NCBI GenBank assembly: GCA_038207265.1 | Contig: JBBQZZ010000005.1 | Span: 1 to 64,000 of the forward strand | Direction: 5' to 3' | Length of the DNA stretch: 64,000 bases | DNA from: JACMLD01 sp038207265 | Lineage (GTDB): Bacteria; Bacteroidota; Bacteroidia; Chitinophagales; Chitinophagaceae | Part shown: in pieces, positions 54,096 to 63,074 of the stretch | How positions within the stretch are numbered: position 1 is the stretch's first letter | Layout of the letters: every line of letters begins with the position of its first letter | Notes under the pieces: model-generated | What the model saw: the letters and a program-made list of their open reading frames with translations, nothing else | Told to the model about the DNA's origin: nothing | Databases searched by the model: none | Translations under genes and position numbers: made by a program

Positions 54096-55073
54096 TCAAT
54101 TAACAATAGGGTTTACGGTTCCGCCATGCTGCTCCAGGTATTGCTGTAACTCTTCATCAGAAACATCTGCCAGCAAATCTTTTCCATCTTCCTCATCATT
54201 ATTATCTTCTGATAAAACGCTTGTGGTATCAGGTAATACAAGCGTATTATTATTTACAAAATTTTCAATCTCTTCCGTAGTTACTTTAGCTAAATCAGGA
54301 TTTGCTCCATTTACAATATCGGCTGGCTTGAAATAAAAATAACTACCAGTTGCAATAAAGCCAATTACTATGGCTGCGGCTGCATACCTGAAAATCTTTT
54401 TGCCCAAATCAATATTAATAATCCTGGCAGGCGGTTGTTTTACTTTCGTTAGGATGGTTGTGGCCAGGTTTTCAAAATATCCTGCTGGTGTTTCATAAAC
54501 ATTTTTATGTTTAAGACTCAACATCAAAGGCGAAAGATTTTCCAGTTCTTCATTTACAAATTCAACAGCTTTCACTCCTGCCACTATGTTGTCGGAAAAT
54601 TCATCGAAATAACTTACAGGGCTGGTAAACGGATTCTTTTTTTCTATCTGACCTAATAAAGGAGATAAAAACTCCAGTTCTTCTTTTGCATCTTGTGTCT
54701 CCATGGCTTTTATCCTGTTCAATATTGAACCTGATAAACCATCAAAATAACCTTCAGGTGCTTTGTAGACATTTTCAATTGAAATGGAATGAAGCGAATC
54801 TGGAACAGTCTGTTCTTCTTGCGTAATCTTCATCATAATTTGAGAAGCAAGTCCGTCAAAATATTCCTGGGGTATAGTATAAACATTTTCTTTATTTATG
54901 GTAAGCGTAGGATCTACCCAAAGCGTATCTTCAGTTTCAATTCTAAACATTACTTCACCCGGCAATGCTTCAAAATAACCCAAAGGAACCTGATAAGGAT
55001 TTTCAAAAGCAATTGCTGCCAGTTCCTGGCTTATTTCCCTCAATTCACTTAATATGGTAGTTCGTTGTTCCAT
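54096..55073 (-). CDS. Candidate anti-sigma membrane protein with five internal repeats
   Basis: 325 residues. Residues 1-225 carry five copies of a motif N-[VP]-[YF]-x-x-P-x-x-Y-F-[DE] at about 25, 63, 101, 147 and 191, each with an amphipathic helix after it. One membrane helix follows at about 229-248, then an acidic periplasmic tail. The gene begins 35 bases after a sigma factor gene and ends 14 bases before a periplasmic LTXXQ-type protein gene. The N-terminal side is probably cytoplasmic and may bind the sigma factor. No catalytic motif. Anti-sigma role inferred from position. Confidence 0.78.
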   Translation of the reverse strand: MEQRTTILSELREISQELAAIAFENPYQVPLGYFEALPGEVMFRIETEDTLWVDPTLTINKENVYTIPQEYFDGLASQIMMKITQEEQTVPDSLHSISIENVYKAPEGYFDGLSGSILNRIKAMETQDAKEELEFLSPLLGQIEKKNPFTSPVSYFDEFSDNIVAGVKAVEFVNEELENLSPLMLSLKHKNVYETPAGYFENLATTILTKVKQPPARIINIDLGKKIFRYAAAAIVIGFIATGSYFYFKPADIVNGANPDLAKVTTEEIENFVNNNTLVLPDTTSVLSEDNNDEEDGKDLLADVSDEELQQYLEQHGGTVNPIVN

Positions 55074-55108
55074 AACACCTGCATAAGACGACGATTGGTA
55101 TTCAAAGT

Positions 55109-55660
55109 TTAATGATTTAGTATAAAATCCTCAATTTTTTTTACTGCATGGTGGTAACTGGCCTTTAATGCTCCCTCGCTGGTATCCAGCACTTTACTCA
55201 TTTCCTCATATGGCATTTCATCGTAATAACGAAGATTAAAAACAACTCTCTGTTTCTCGGGTAATTGCTGCATGGCCAACTGCAGCTTCCATTCCAGTTT
55301 ATTGGGGTCAAAATATTTGTCTGCCTTGATGCTATTACTCAAACCACTTTCTACATCGCTTAATGAGACAGCCAATTTTTTCTTCTTTTGTTCGAGAAAA
55401 CTTAGGCACTCATTGGTGGCAATGCGGTATAACCACGTATAAAGCTGGCTGTCTTCCCTGAAATTTTCCAGGGCTTTCCAAACCCGGATAAAGACATTTT
55501 GCAAGACGTCATTCGCATCCTCGTGTTCCACCACCATACGGCGTATGTGCCAATACAACTTTTCCTGGTATTTTTTGATGATAGCAGTGAACGCCTTCTC
55601 TTTAGTGGGCGGGTTACGAAACTGCAAAAGCAGTTCCGCATCCTGGATAATGACTGCCAT
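55109..55660 (-). CDS. ECF-type RNA polymerase sigma factor
   Basis: 183 residues. Region 2 is visible as KYQEKLYWHIRRMVVEHED, followed by ANDVLQNVFIRVWKAL; region 4 as LPEKQRVVFNLRYYDEMPYEE, with the helix-turn-helix continuing through SEGALKASYHHAVKKIE. The enzyme partner is RNA polymerase core. It is the first gene of a sigma/anti-sigma/periplasmic-sensor transcript on the minus strand. It is a different subgroup from the sigma factor at 32093-32671, judging from region 4 and length. Confidence 0.94.
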   Translation of the reverse strand: MAVIIQDAELLLQFRNPPTKEKAFTAIIKKYQEKLYWHIRRMVVEHEDANDVLQNVFIRVWKALENFREDSQLYTWLYRIATNECLSFLEQKKKKLAVSLSDVESGLSNSIKADKYFDPNKLEWKLQLAMQQLPEKQRVVFNLRYYDEMPYEEMSKVLDTSEGALKASYHHAVKKIEDFILNH

Positions 55661-55836
55661 AGGTTAGCTGTTTAATTAGACTATATTGTTTAGATAAGAT
55701 AAATTCCTGAAAGTTTAAACGACGGGAAAATAATAATATTGAATGCAAAGGTTCTTTAAGCAGGACCAATAAGGCTGTTTACTGGCAGTACAATTAAGGA
55801 ATGTTAATCGCGGGTATTCTATTTTGTGGAATGTAG

Positions 55837-56799
55837 TTATCCTTTCTTCCTTGCCATAACTTTTTCCGCAGCACCAACAATATGCGAAGCTGTCAATCCA
55901 TATTTTTCAAGTAGCTGGGTAGGCGTTCCGCTTTCACCGAATGTATCGTTTGTACCTACATATTCAATTGGTATGGGAAGGTTTTTAGCAGCTACCTGGG
56001 CGATGCTGTCACCCAAACCTCCTATAATATTGTGCTCTTCAGCCGTAACGGCACATTTTGTTTTACTGATGGATTTGATTATGGCTGCAGTATCCAATGG
56101 TTTTACAGTGTGAATATTTATTACTTCTACACTTATACCTTTTGCTTCCAAAACAATCCCGGCTTCAATTGCCTTCCAAACCATGTGACCACACGCAAAA
56201 ATGGACACATCGGTACCCTCGGAAAATATTTGCGCTTTTCCAATTTCAAAATCCAGGTTGCTTGTAAATATTGGCCAAACAGGCCGGCCAAAACGAAGAT
56301 AGACAGGTCCTTCATAATTAGCGATGGCCAAGGTTGCTGCCTTTGTTTGTGCATAATCGCAAGGCACTATAACGGTCATGCCCGGTAGCATTTTCATCAT
56401 ACCTATGTCTTCAAGAATCTGGTGTGTTGCGCCGTCTTCACCAAGTGTAAGGCCCGCGTGAGAGGCACATATTTTTACGTTTTTACCGGAATATGCAACA
56501 GATTGTCTGATTTGATCATATACACGCCCGGTTGAAAAGTTTGCAAAAGTGGTTGTATATGGAATTTTTCCACCAATTGTTAATCCTGCAGCAATGCATA
56601 TCATGTTTGCCTCTGCAATTCCACATTGTACAAAACGTTCGGGGAATTCTTTAATAAACTGGTTTAGTTTTAAAGAGCCCAGCAAATCAGCGGTTAATGC
56701 AACTATATTTGGGTTTATACGTCCTGCTTCTGCTATTCCATCGCCAAAACCGCTACGGGTATCCTTCTGACCAGTTGATTGTATATCTTTTAAAGCCAT
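55837..56799 (-). CDS. Transketolase family protein, C-terminal subunit
   Basis: 320 residues covering the pyrimidine-binding and C-terminal domains of a split transketolase: RSGFGDGIAEAG at 16-27, PERFVQCGIAEANMICIAAGL near 53-73, and SHAGLTLGEDGATHQILEDIG near 113-133. The TPP diphosphate-binding (GDG) domain is missing, as expected for this subunit. A partner gene for the N-terminal half normally lies next to it, but none is in this window: upstream is galE and downstream a sigma factor gene. The pair would act in the pentose phosphate pathway. Confidence 0.9.
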   Translation of the reverse strand: MALKDIQSTGQKDTRSGFGDGIAEAGRINPNIVALTADLLGSLKLNQFIKEFPERFVQCGIAEANMICIAAGLTIGGKIPYTTTFANFSTGRVYDQIRQSVAYSGKNVKICASHAGLTLGEDGATHQILEDIGMMKMLPGMTVIVPCDYAQTKAATLAIANYEGPVYLRFGRPVWPIFTSNLDFEIGKAQIFSEGTDVSIFACGHMVWKAIEAGIVLEAKGISVEVINIHTVKPLDTAAIIKSISKTKCAVTAEEHNIIGGLGDSIAQVAAKNLPIPIEYVGTNDTFGESGTPTQLLEKYGLTASHIVGAAEKVMARKKG

Positions 56800-56926
56800 T
56801 GCTTGTTTATTTATAGACGCAAAGTAAAGCAGAACTTGGCAGTTTTAAAGCATGATTTTGAAATACAGCAATAAAATTATGCCAGGCTACAGAATGAAAA
56901 GAGGAGAACATAGCCTGGAATAACAG

Positions 56927-57982
56927 CTAGTTTAGATTGGCGTTTTGATTGGTATATAATTTATGATCAATCTTGAGCCTTTGTTCCCATTTCCAGGCTG
57001 TAAGCATCATATCTTCCAGGGAATATTTTACGGTCCAGCCCAATTGGGTGCGGGCATAATCGTTGTCTGCATATATAGCTATTACATCACCTGGTCTTCT
57101 TGGTGCAATCACATAATTTAATTTAACTGCACTCACTTTTTCAAATGTATTAATCGCTTCCAGAACTGTTACTCCATTTCCGCTACCCAGGTTAAATACT
57201 TCACATTTTTTTGATGATTTTCCTTCCGTCATATATATCAAAGAGAGGGTATGTGCATGTGCAATATCGCAAACATGAATGTAGTCCCGGATACAGGAAC
57301 CATCCCTTGTTGGATAATCATTACCATACACTTTCATTTGAGGAAGTTTACCCACTGCGGTTTGAGTAATGGCAGGCACCAGGTTTTGTGGTTTACCAAT
57401 AGGTAATTCACCAATTTGAATGGAAGGATGTGCGCCAACAGGATTAAAATATCTCAACAATATGCATTGCACATCATTCACTTTAGCAAATTCATTGATT
57501 ATTTGTTCACCCATTTGTTTGGTGTAACCATAAGGAGATTCTGCTGGTTTGGGTGGTGTCTTTTCTGTTACAGGAATAATGTCCGGGTTGCCATATACAG
57601 TGCAGGATGATGAGAAAACAAAATAAGGTGTTTTGAATTCCTGCACACATTTCATCAGGTTAATGAGCGAAACGATATTATTCTCAAAGTACATTAAAGG
57701 GTCTTCTACCGATTCTCCTACTGCCTTATAAGCAGCAAAATGTATGATGCCAGCTATGTCTTCGTTTTCCTGGAAAATGGCAAACGTATCATCATAGTTG
57801 CAGAGATCAACTTTGTAATTCTTTACTTTAACACCGGTTATTTTTTCAACGCCTTCCAGTATACGGGCGGAGGATCGGGAGTTATTATCAACTGAAATAA
57901 CTTCAAAGCCGTTCTCAATTAGATCAACAACAGTGTGAGAGCCTATGTAACCGCAACCCCCGGTGACAAGAATTTTTTTCAT
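56927..57982 (-). CDS. galE: UDP-glucose 4-epimerase
   Basis: 351 residues. The NAD-binding motif GGCGYIGSHTV lies at 8-18; the short-chain dehydrogenase Tyr-x-x-x-Lys occurs near 151 (SPYGYTKQMGEQ). The PTRDGSCIRDYIHV motif near 226-239 is specific for GalE. It interconverts UDP-glucose and UDP-galactose for surface polysaccharides. A thymidylyltransferase gene follows downstream on the same strand after 128 bases on one side and 35 bases on the other (rfbA), suggesting a nucleotide-sugar unit with rfbA upstream. Confidence 0.95.
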   Translation of the reverse strand: MKKILVTGGCGYIGSHTVVDLIENGFEVISVDNNSRSSARILEGVEKITGVKVKNYKVDLCNYDDTFAIFQENEDIAGIIHFAAYKAVGESVEDPLMYFENNIVSLINLMKCVQEFKTPYFVFSSSCTVYGNPDIIPVTEKTPPKPAESPYGYTKQMGEQIINEFAKVNDVQCILLRYFNPVGAHPSIQIGELPIGKPQNLVPAITQTAVGKLPQMKVYGNDYPTRDGSCIRDYIHVCDIAHAHTLSLIYMTEGKSSKKCEVFNLGSGNGVTVLEAINTFEKVSAVKLNYVIAPRRPGDVIAIYADNDYARTQLGWTVKYSLEDMMLTAWKWEQRLKIDHKLYTNQNANLN

Positions 57983-58017
57983 CAGATAAATCTTAATTAC
58001 TGCAAGATGTGATCATT

Positions 58018-58881
58018 TTATTCCTCCACCAAATTCAATAAATACTGTCCGTATCCGCTTTTTAGCAATGGCTGAGCGAGTTTTATAAGCTGGTCTTTGG
58101 AAATAAAACCTTTCCGATAGGCAATTTCTTCAATGCAGGCAATCTTTATTCCTTGCCTTTGTTCAATGACCTGTACAAACATTGATGCCTGCATCAGTGA
58201 ATCAAAAGTGCCGGTATCCAACCAGGCAGTGCCCCTGTCCAGAATAGAAACTTTTAATTTATTTCTGCGCAGGTATTCTTTATTTACATCAGTTATTTCA
58301 TATTCACCCCTGGGACTGGGCTGCAGTTTTTTTGAAATATCTACTACCTCATTATCATAAAAGTATAAACCAGGAACCGCGTAATTACTTTTAGGCGATG
58401 TGGGTTTTTCCTCTATAGAAATTGCTTTCATGTTTTTATCAAATTCAACCACACCATATCTTTCGGGGTCACTTACATGATAGGCATATACAATACCTCC
58501 ATCAGGATTTGCATTTGCTTCAAGCATTTTCCCTAAGCCGCTACCATAAAATATGTTATCACCCAATACAAGTGCAACACTATCTTTCCCAATGAATTTT
58601 TCGCCAATTACAAAAGCCTGTGCAAGCCCATTGGGCAATGGCTGTTCTGCATAAGTAAAGCTCAGTCCAAGGTTTTTGCCGTCGCCAAAAAGTTTCTTGA
58701 ATAATGGCAGGTCGTGCGGGGTGGAAATAATTAGTATTTCATTGATACCCGCCAGCATCAAAGTTGACAGCGGATAATAGATCATTGGTTTATCATAAAC
58801 CGGCATAATTTGTTTACTGATGGCAAAAGTGATGGGATGCAACCGGGTGCCAGAACCTCCGGCAAGTATAATTCCTTTCAT
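58018..58881 (-). CDS. rfbA: Glucose-1-phosphate thymidylyltransferase
   Basis: 287 residues. The nucleotidyltransferase motif GGSGTRLHPITFAISKQ at 8-24 is diagnostic, followed by MIYYPLSTLMLAGI, LVLGDNIFYGSGL, ISIEEKPTSPKSNYAVPGLYFYD and RGTAWLDTGTFDSL. It makes dTDP-glucose from glucose-1-phosphate and dTTP, the entry to dTDP-rhamnose. The other rfb genes are not in the window. GalE follows 35 bases downstream on the same strand, so both probably serve envelope polysaccharide synthesis. Confidence 0.96.
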   Translation of the reverse strand: MKGIILAGGSGTRLHPITFAISKQIMPVYDKPMIYYPLSTLMLAGINEILIISTPHDLPLFKKLFGDGKNLGLSFTYAEQPLPNGLAQAFVIGEKFIGKDSVALVLGDNIFYGSGLGKMLEANANPDGGIVYAYHVSDPERYGVVEFDKNMKAISIEEKPTSPKSNYAVPGLYFYDNEVVDISKKLQPSPRGEYEITDVNKEYLRRNKLKVSILDRGTAWLDTGTFDSLMQASMFVQVIEQRQGIKIACIEEIAYRKGFISKDQLIKLAQPLLKSGYGQYLLNLVEE

Positions 58882-58948
58882 TCGAGGTAAAGTTTTTATG
58901 TAAACTGGTAATTGTTAAAATTATTGCCAAGGTAAATAAGTTGATCCA

Positions 58949-58976
58949 AAAAAAAGCAGCGCCGTTGGGCGCTGCA
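58949..58976 (-). terminator. Terminator after the PiT transporter gene
   Basis: On the minus strand a perfect 8-bp stem GCAGCGCC/GGCGCTGC (58957-58976) with a 4-base loop is followed by eight Ts (58956 down to 58949). It separates the phosphate transcript from rfbA-galE. Confidence 0.93.
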
Positions 58977-58996
58977 GAAATTAATTTATTGTTCTT

Positions 58997-60034
58997 TCAC
59001 AAGAAAATTTTCAGAATGTAATAAACGATGGCTGCTAATAATGCACTCACAGGAATGGTCAGTATCCAGGCCCATAAAAGATTAATGGTAACGCCCCATC
59101 GTACTGCAGATAAACGTTTGGTAGCACCAACCCCAATAATGGAACCTGTAATAGTATGTGTTGTGCTGACAGGGATGCCAAAATGTTCAGTCATGTACAA
59201 TGTAATTGCACCGGCGGTTTCTGCAGCTACACCTTCCAGGGGTGTTACTTTGGTAATCCGTGTTCCCATGGTTTTAATAATTTTCCAGCCACCGCTCATA
59301 GTGCCCAGTGCAATAGCGGTAAAACTGCAAAGCGGTACCCACCAATATTCAGAAACAAATTGGTTAAACGTCAAATCATGACCTTGTGACTTTTCGTAAA
59401 AAATGATTGCCGCTCCTATAATACCCATTACTTTCTGTGCATCATTGCCGCCATGTCCGAGGCTGAACATTGCAGACGATATCAGTTGTAATCGCCTGAA
59501 CCAACTTTCAGCTTTATATGGATTGGCCCGCCTGCAAATATTTACTATTAATAAGGTTAGCACAAATGCGATTATCATTCCAATAAGAGGGGCTGCAAAA
59601 ATGAAAAGAAAAGTTGGAATCACTTTCGCATAATTAATCACGGTATGGCCATCGCCGCTAAATCCTTTTGCATGTGCAATTGCTGCTCCCATAAACCCAC
59701 CAATTAACGTATGAGAAGAACTGGAAGGTATGCCAAACCACCAGGTTAGAAGATTCCAAGCAATGGCTGCAATCAACCCTGAGAAGATGACTTCCAGTGT
59801 AATAAAATGTTCATTGACTGTTTTCGCTATGGTGTTGCCAATTTTAAATTCATGGTAGATATACTTGGAAACAAAGAATGCAGCGAAGTTAAAAACTGCT
59901 GCCCATAATACGGCCTGGAAAGGTGTTAATACCTTGGTTGAAACAATGGTGGCAATTGAATTCGCTGCATCATGAAATCCATTGATATAATCGAAGATGA
60001 GTGCAAGTATAATAATTACAACAAGAAAAGTCAT
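58997..60034 (-). CDS. PiT family inorganic phosphate transporter
   Basis: 345 residues with about ten membrane segments. The PiT signature is duplicated: FDYINGFHDAANSIATIVSTKVL near 14-36 and, in the second half, PVSTTHTITGSIIGVGATKRL near 291-311. A GHGGNDAQKVMGII motif near 195-208 is also typical. The protein imports phosphate with protons or sodium. A DUF47 (PhoU-like) gene precedes it on the same strand by about 100 bases, the usual pairing. Confidence 0.95.
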   Translation of the reverse strand: MTFLVVIIILALIFDYINGFHDAANSIATIVSTKVLTPFQAVLWAAVFNFAAFFVSKYIYHEFKIGNTIAKTVNEHFITLEVIFSGLIAAIAWNLLTWWFGIPSSSSHTLIGGFMGAAIAHAKGFSGDGHTVINYAKVIPTFLFIFAAPLIGMIIAFVLTLLIVNICRRANPYKAESWFRRLQLISSAMFSLGHGGNDAQKVMGIIGAAIIFYEKSQGHDLTFNQFVSEYWWVPLCSFTAIALGTMSGGWKIIKTMGTRITKVTPLEGVAAETAGAITLYMTEHFGIPVSTTHTITGSIIGVGATKRLSAVRWGVTINLLWAWILTIPVSALLAAIVYYILKIFL

Positions 60035-60135
60035 AATGAAAATGTGATAAATGTGATAAATTTAATAAATGCGAAAATGTCGAATTGTTTGAATGGCTGT
60101 TTCATTGGTTCATTTCTCACATCTTCACATTAATG

Positions 60136-60780
60136 TTATGCATATTTTATAATAATGGATTCAATAACGTTTCCCGCATCTTCACATTTGTCTGTAACAA
60201 TTTCCATTACCTGATAAATTTCTCTTTTCTTAATTACTTCTTTGGCATCTGCTTCCGTTTCAAATAACCTGTCAATGCTTAAGTCAAAAATATCATCGGC
60301 CTGGTTTTCTATGCTGTTTACTTTTACCAATGCATCAGTTATCTGGCGCATGTTTTTCATGTTGCGCAATTCAATCACAGCATTTTTAATTTGTTCTGAA
60401 GCCTGTTCAATCAGATCTGCCATTTTTTGAATGCCAGGTTCATTGGGATTGACTTTGTAAAAATTTATTTTTTTCGCAGAAGAGTAAATATAATCTGCTA
60501 TATCATCCAGCGCTGATGCCAGGTAATGAATGTCTTCGCGGTCAAAAGGAGTAATAAAATTTCGTCCCAGTTCAGTAAATATGCGATGTGTCAGATCATC
60601 ATTGATATGTTCCAGGTCTTCCATTTTTGAGATGAGTGCGGCACGTTTATCAAAATCGGGCTCGGTTACCACATCTTTCATCAGTCGTCCCATTTGCGCT
60701 ACTGTAGCGGCTACCTCTTCAAATAACGAAAAAAAGACCCTGTCTTTGGGCATGAAAATCTTTAAAAAAGAATTGGCCAT
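60136..60780 (-). CDS. DUF47 family PhoU-like protein
   Basis: 214 residues from the ATG at 60780, giving the usual start FLKIFMPKDRVFFSLFEEVAA. The frame runs up to 60903, but the extra 41 residues have no family match. The remainder is helical, with FDREDIHYLASALDDIADYIYSSA and LEHINDDLTHRIF. The family pairs with PiT transporters and is thought to regulate them. Start changed from the longest frame on family length. Confidence 0.91.
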   Translation of the reverse strand: MANSFLKIFMPKDRVFFSLFEEVAATVAQMGRLMKDVVTEPDFDKRAALISKMEDLEHINDDLTHRIFTELGRNFITPFDREDIHYLASALDDIADYIYSSAKKINFYKVNPNEPGIQKMADLIEQASEQIKNAVIELRNMKNMRQITDALVKVNSIENQADDIFDLSIDRLFETEADAKEVIKKREIYQVMEIVTDKCEDAGNVIESIIIKYA

Positions 60781-60971
60781 TTGTAAGAATTTGGGCAAAA
60801 ATAGCCAGTTTGAATTGCCTTTAAGTGAATTGACTTTTGGTAATAATTTCTTAACATTGGCCATGTTTTTAGATTGATACCAGGCAATAAAGGCTGATTT
60901 CAAGCCAAGTAATATCCTGATTTGGTAACAATTATTAATAAATCCTTAATATTGCGCCTTATTTTATAGCC

Positions 60972-62294
60972 TTGCAAACTAACTGCCGAACCAGGTTTTC
61001 ACGAATAAACTGTTCCATAATTATTTTATTATTGATAGTCTTTGGTCATGTACAGTTGTCAGCCCAATCTCCAAAGCCATCTCCTGATACAAGCGACCAA
61101 CACAGCCAGATCGAAGCCTTGATAAAGAAATTAAAAGGCATTACGATAACGGGTTTTATGGAACCCGAATTCCAGGTTGGACAGTCAAAAGGAGAAAACA
61201 CATTCAGTGGCGGCAATTTCTCCACTAACAGCAACAGCAGGTTCATTATACGGCGGGGAAGGATGCGAACATCCTATACATCCCTGGATAAGAATTCTTT
61301 GCCAGTGGTAGACTTGTGTTTCGAACTGGATGGAACGCAGAAAGGTATAAATATAAATGAGTTTTGGGGTCGGATTTATGAAAACAAATGGCAGCTCTTT
61401 TCATTTACAACGGGTATGTTGCCCCGCCCGTTTGGCAATGAAATCACCTACTCAACACGGTTATATGAATCTCCTGAACGAGGCAGAATGAGCCAGACAC
61501 TCATGCGGGGTGAAGTGGACCTGGGTGCTATGATTTCTTTCGAGCCCCGTAAAAAAGACAACCCGCTTAGATATCTAAAGGCATCAATAGGTTATTTTAA
61601 CGGGCAGGGATTAACCGGCCCGGCTGAATTTGATTCCTTCAAAGATTTGATCAGCAGAATCTCACTTAAATCATATCATATATCAAAAAGGTTTTTTTTA
61701 TCAGGGGGTGTCTCTTTTTTCAAAGGTGGTATTGAACAGAACAGCAAGTATATTTACCGGGCTCTTGAAACGAGCGGCGTAAAAATAAACACCGTAGATT
61801 CATCTTTTTCAAATCTTGGCAAAAAAGCGCCGCGTAACTATTATGGAGCCGATCTCCAGCTTAAGTACACGCATAAAAACGGATCTACAGAAATAAGAGC
61901 CGAGTACTGGCAGGGAAAACAGACGGGCTCGTTGGGTAGTTCTGAAACACCCGGCGCTTTATTACAGGAACCTTATGCGATAAGAAATTTCAACGGAGCA
62001 TTTTTTTATCTTTTGCACAATCTCGCTCCTAAACATCAGTTATGTGTGAAATATGATATTTATGATCCAAACACCGATATTAAAAAAACTGAAATAGGTA
62101 AGGCAGGTACTAATTTTTCTGCCGCTGATATAAAATATTCCACTTTGGGTTTTGGCTATATTTATTATTGGAATGCTAACATGAAACTGATGTTGTGGTA
62201 CGATCTTATCAAAAATGAAAGTACTCAGCTTACCGGTTATAAGACAGATGTAAAGGACAATGTATTTACATGTCGCCTTCAATTCGGTTTTTAA
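60972..62294 (+). CDS. Porin, phosphate-selective O/P-like
   Basis: 440 residues from a TTG start at 60972; no ATG precedes the signal peptide, which ends LSAQ near residue 32. A short coiled segment (SQIEALIKKLKG) precedes a barrel with RFIIRRGRMRTSYTSLD, RPFGNEITYSTRLYESPERGRMS and a terminal Phe, typical of the OprO/OprP porin family. Such porins admit phosphate or polyphosphate. It is divergent from the PiT/DUF47 pair, so a shared role in phosphate uptake is plausible. Confidence 0.87.
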   Translation: MQTNCRTRFSRINCSIIILLLIVFGHVQLSAQSPKPSPDTSDQHSQIEALIKKLKGITITGFMEPEFQVGQSKGENTFSGGNFSTNSNSRFIIRRGRMRTSYTSLDKNSLPVVDLCFELDGTQKGININEFWGRIYENKWQLFSFTTGMLPRPFGNEITYSTRLYESPERGRMSQTLMRGEVDLGAMISFEPRKKDNPLRYLKASIGYFNGQGLTGPAEFDSFKDLISRISLKSYHISKRFFLSGGVSFFKGGIEQNSKYIYRALETSGVKINTVDSSFSNLGKKAPRNYYGADLQLKYTHKNGSTEIRAEYWQGKQTGSLGSSETPGALLQEPYAIRNFNGAFFYLLHNLAPKHQLCVKYDIYDPNTDIKKTEIGKAGTNFSAADIKYSTLGFGYIYYWNANMKLMLWYDLIKNESTQLTGYKTDVKDNVFTCRLQFGF

Positions 62295-62445
62295 TATTTT
62301 CCAGCTTTATTTTTTTGATAATGATCACATAAACATGCAGCAACATTATGCTAACATGCAGCCTTTAGTTTTGAGGCAGTTGAGAGCTTTGTTAGGTTAA
62401 TCAATGGTTTTAATAAAGCTAAAAGCAGAATTTTCTCATGCAGTC

Positions 62446-62472
62446 CGCCCCGGTTTCTACCGGGGCGTTTTT
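62446..62472 (+). terminator. Strong terminator downstream of the porin gene
   Basis: A perfect 9-bp stem CGCCCCGGT/ACCGGGGCG (62446-62454, 62459-62467) with a 4-base loop and five Ts. It lies about 150 bases after the porin stop, in the convergent gap before the minus-strand gene at 62556. Confidence 0.92.
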
Positions 62473-62555
62473 AAGTCTCTTAAAAATTTAACCAACCGGT
62501 CTGATGTTTGTGTGCGGAATTTGAATAGCGCAGAGTTACCGGTGAATTTCCTACA

Positions 62556-63074
62556 TCAAGCTAATGCCAGCGATGTATCATATGTATCAACACCCACTTC
62601 ACTATTGACTGGCTTAAACAAATACCAGCACAAGCCCAGAAGCAAACAGGCATATTCATGAATGGTTTCTTTTTGATTGAGTGTTGCAGCATCTTTACTG
62701 TCACCGGCCTGTTTTAAATTGCAGGTTACCATGGGATGCAAACTATTTTCCATATAAATTACCAATTCTGGCTGAGGATTATTAAGAAGTGCGTAGTGAA
62801 TTTTTCTTCCTTCTATTTCAATAATTCCGCCACTATTGTTCCTGTGGTCAAATGAAAACTTACCCATATCAAAACCATATTCATTTTTAAATACAAAATG
62901 GTTACTTCGGAAACCTGCCTGCTCAATAAAGAACAATCGTTGACTGCCCTGGCTACTGATGCGCGCCGATTGCTGAGCCGGATGATACCTCAGTATTTCC
63001 TTAATGCTGTTAGCTTCCATCAGGTGAAATACATGTACGGCATCTTGTTGTTTGCTGGTTAATATCCATTTCAT
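62556..63074 (-). CDS. Hypothetical protein
   Basis: 172 residues, no signal peptide. The sequence looks beta-rich, with RLFFIEQAGFRSNHFVFKNEYG near 46-67, and a hydrophobic stretch near 140-153 (EYACLLLGLCWYLFKP) late in the chain. The overall pattern recalls tubby-like or LURP-type domains, but I cannot assign it. It is convergent with the porin transcript and isolated from the SusC-like gene. Function unknown. Confidence 0.72.
   Translation of the reverse strand: MKWILTSKQQDAVHVFHLMEANSIKEILRYHPAQQSARISSQGSQRLFFIEQAGFRSNHFVFKNEYGFDMGKFSFDHRNNSGGIIEIEGRKIHYALLNNPQPELVIYMENSLHPMVTCNLKQAGDSKDAATLNQKETIHEYACLLLGLCWYLFKPVNSEVGVDTYDTSLALA

Noticed and set aside
62404..62661. 85-codon plus-strand frame after the porin gene
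   Set aside because: It runs through a strong terminator hairpin (62446-62472) and overlaps the 3' end of the minus-strand gene at 62556.
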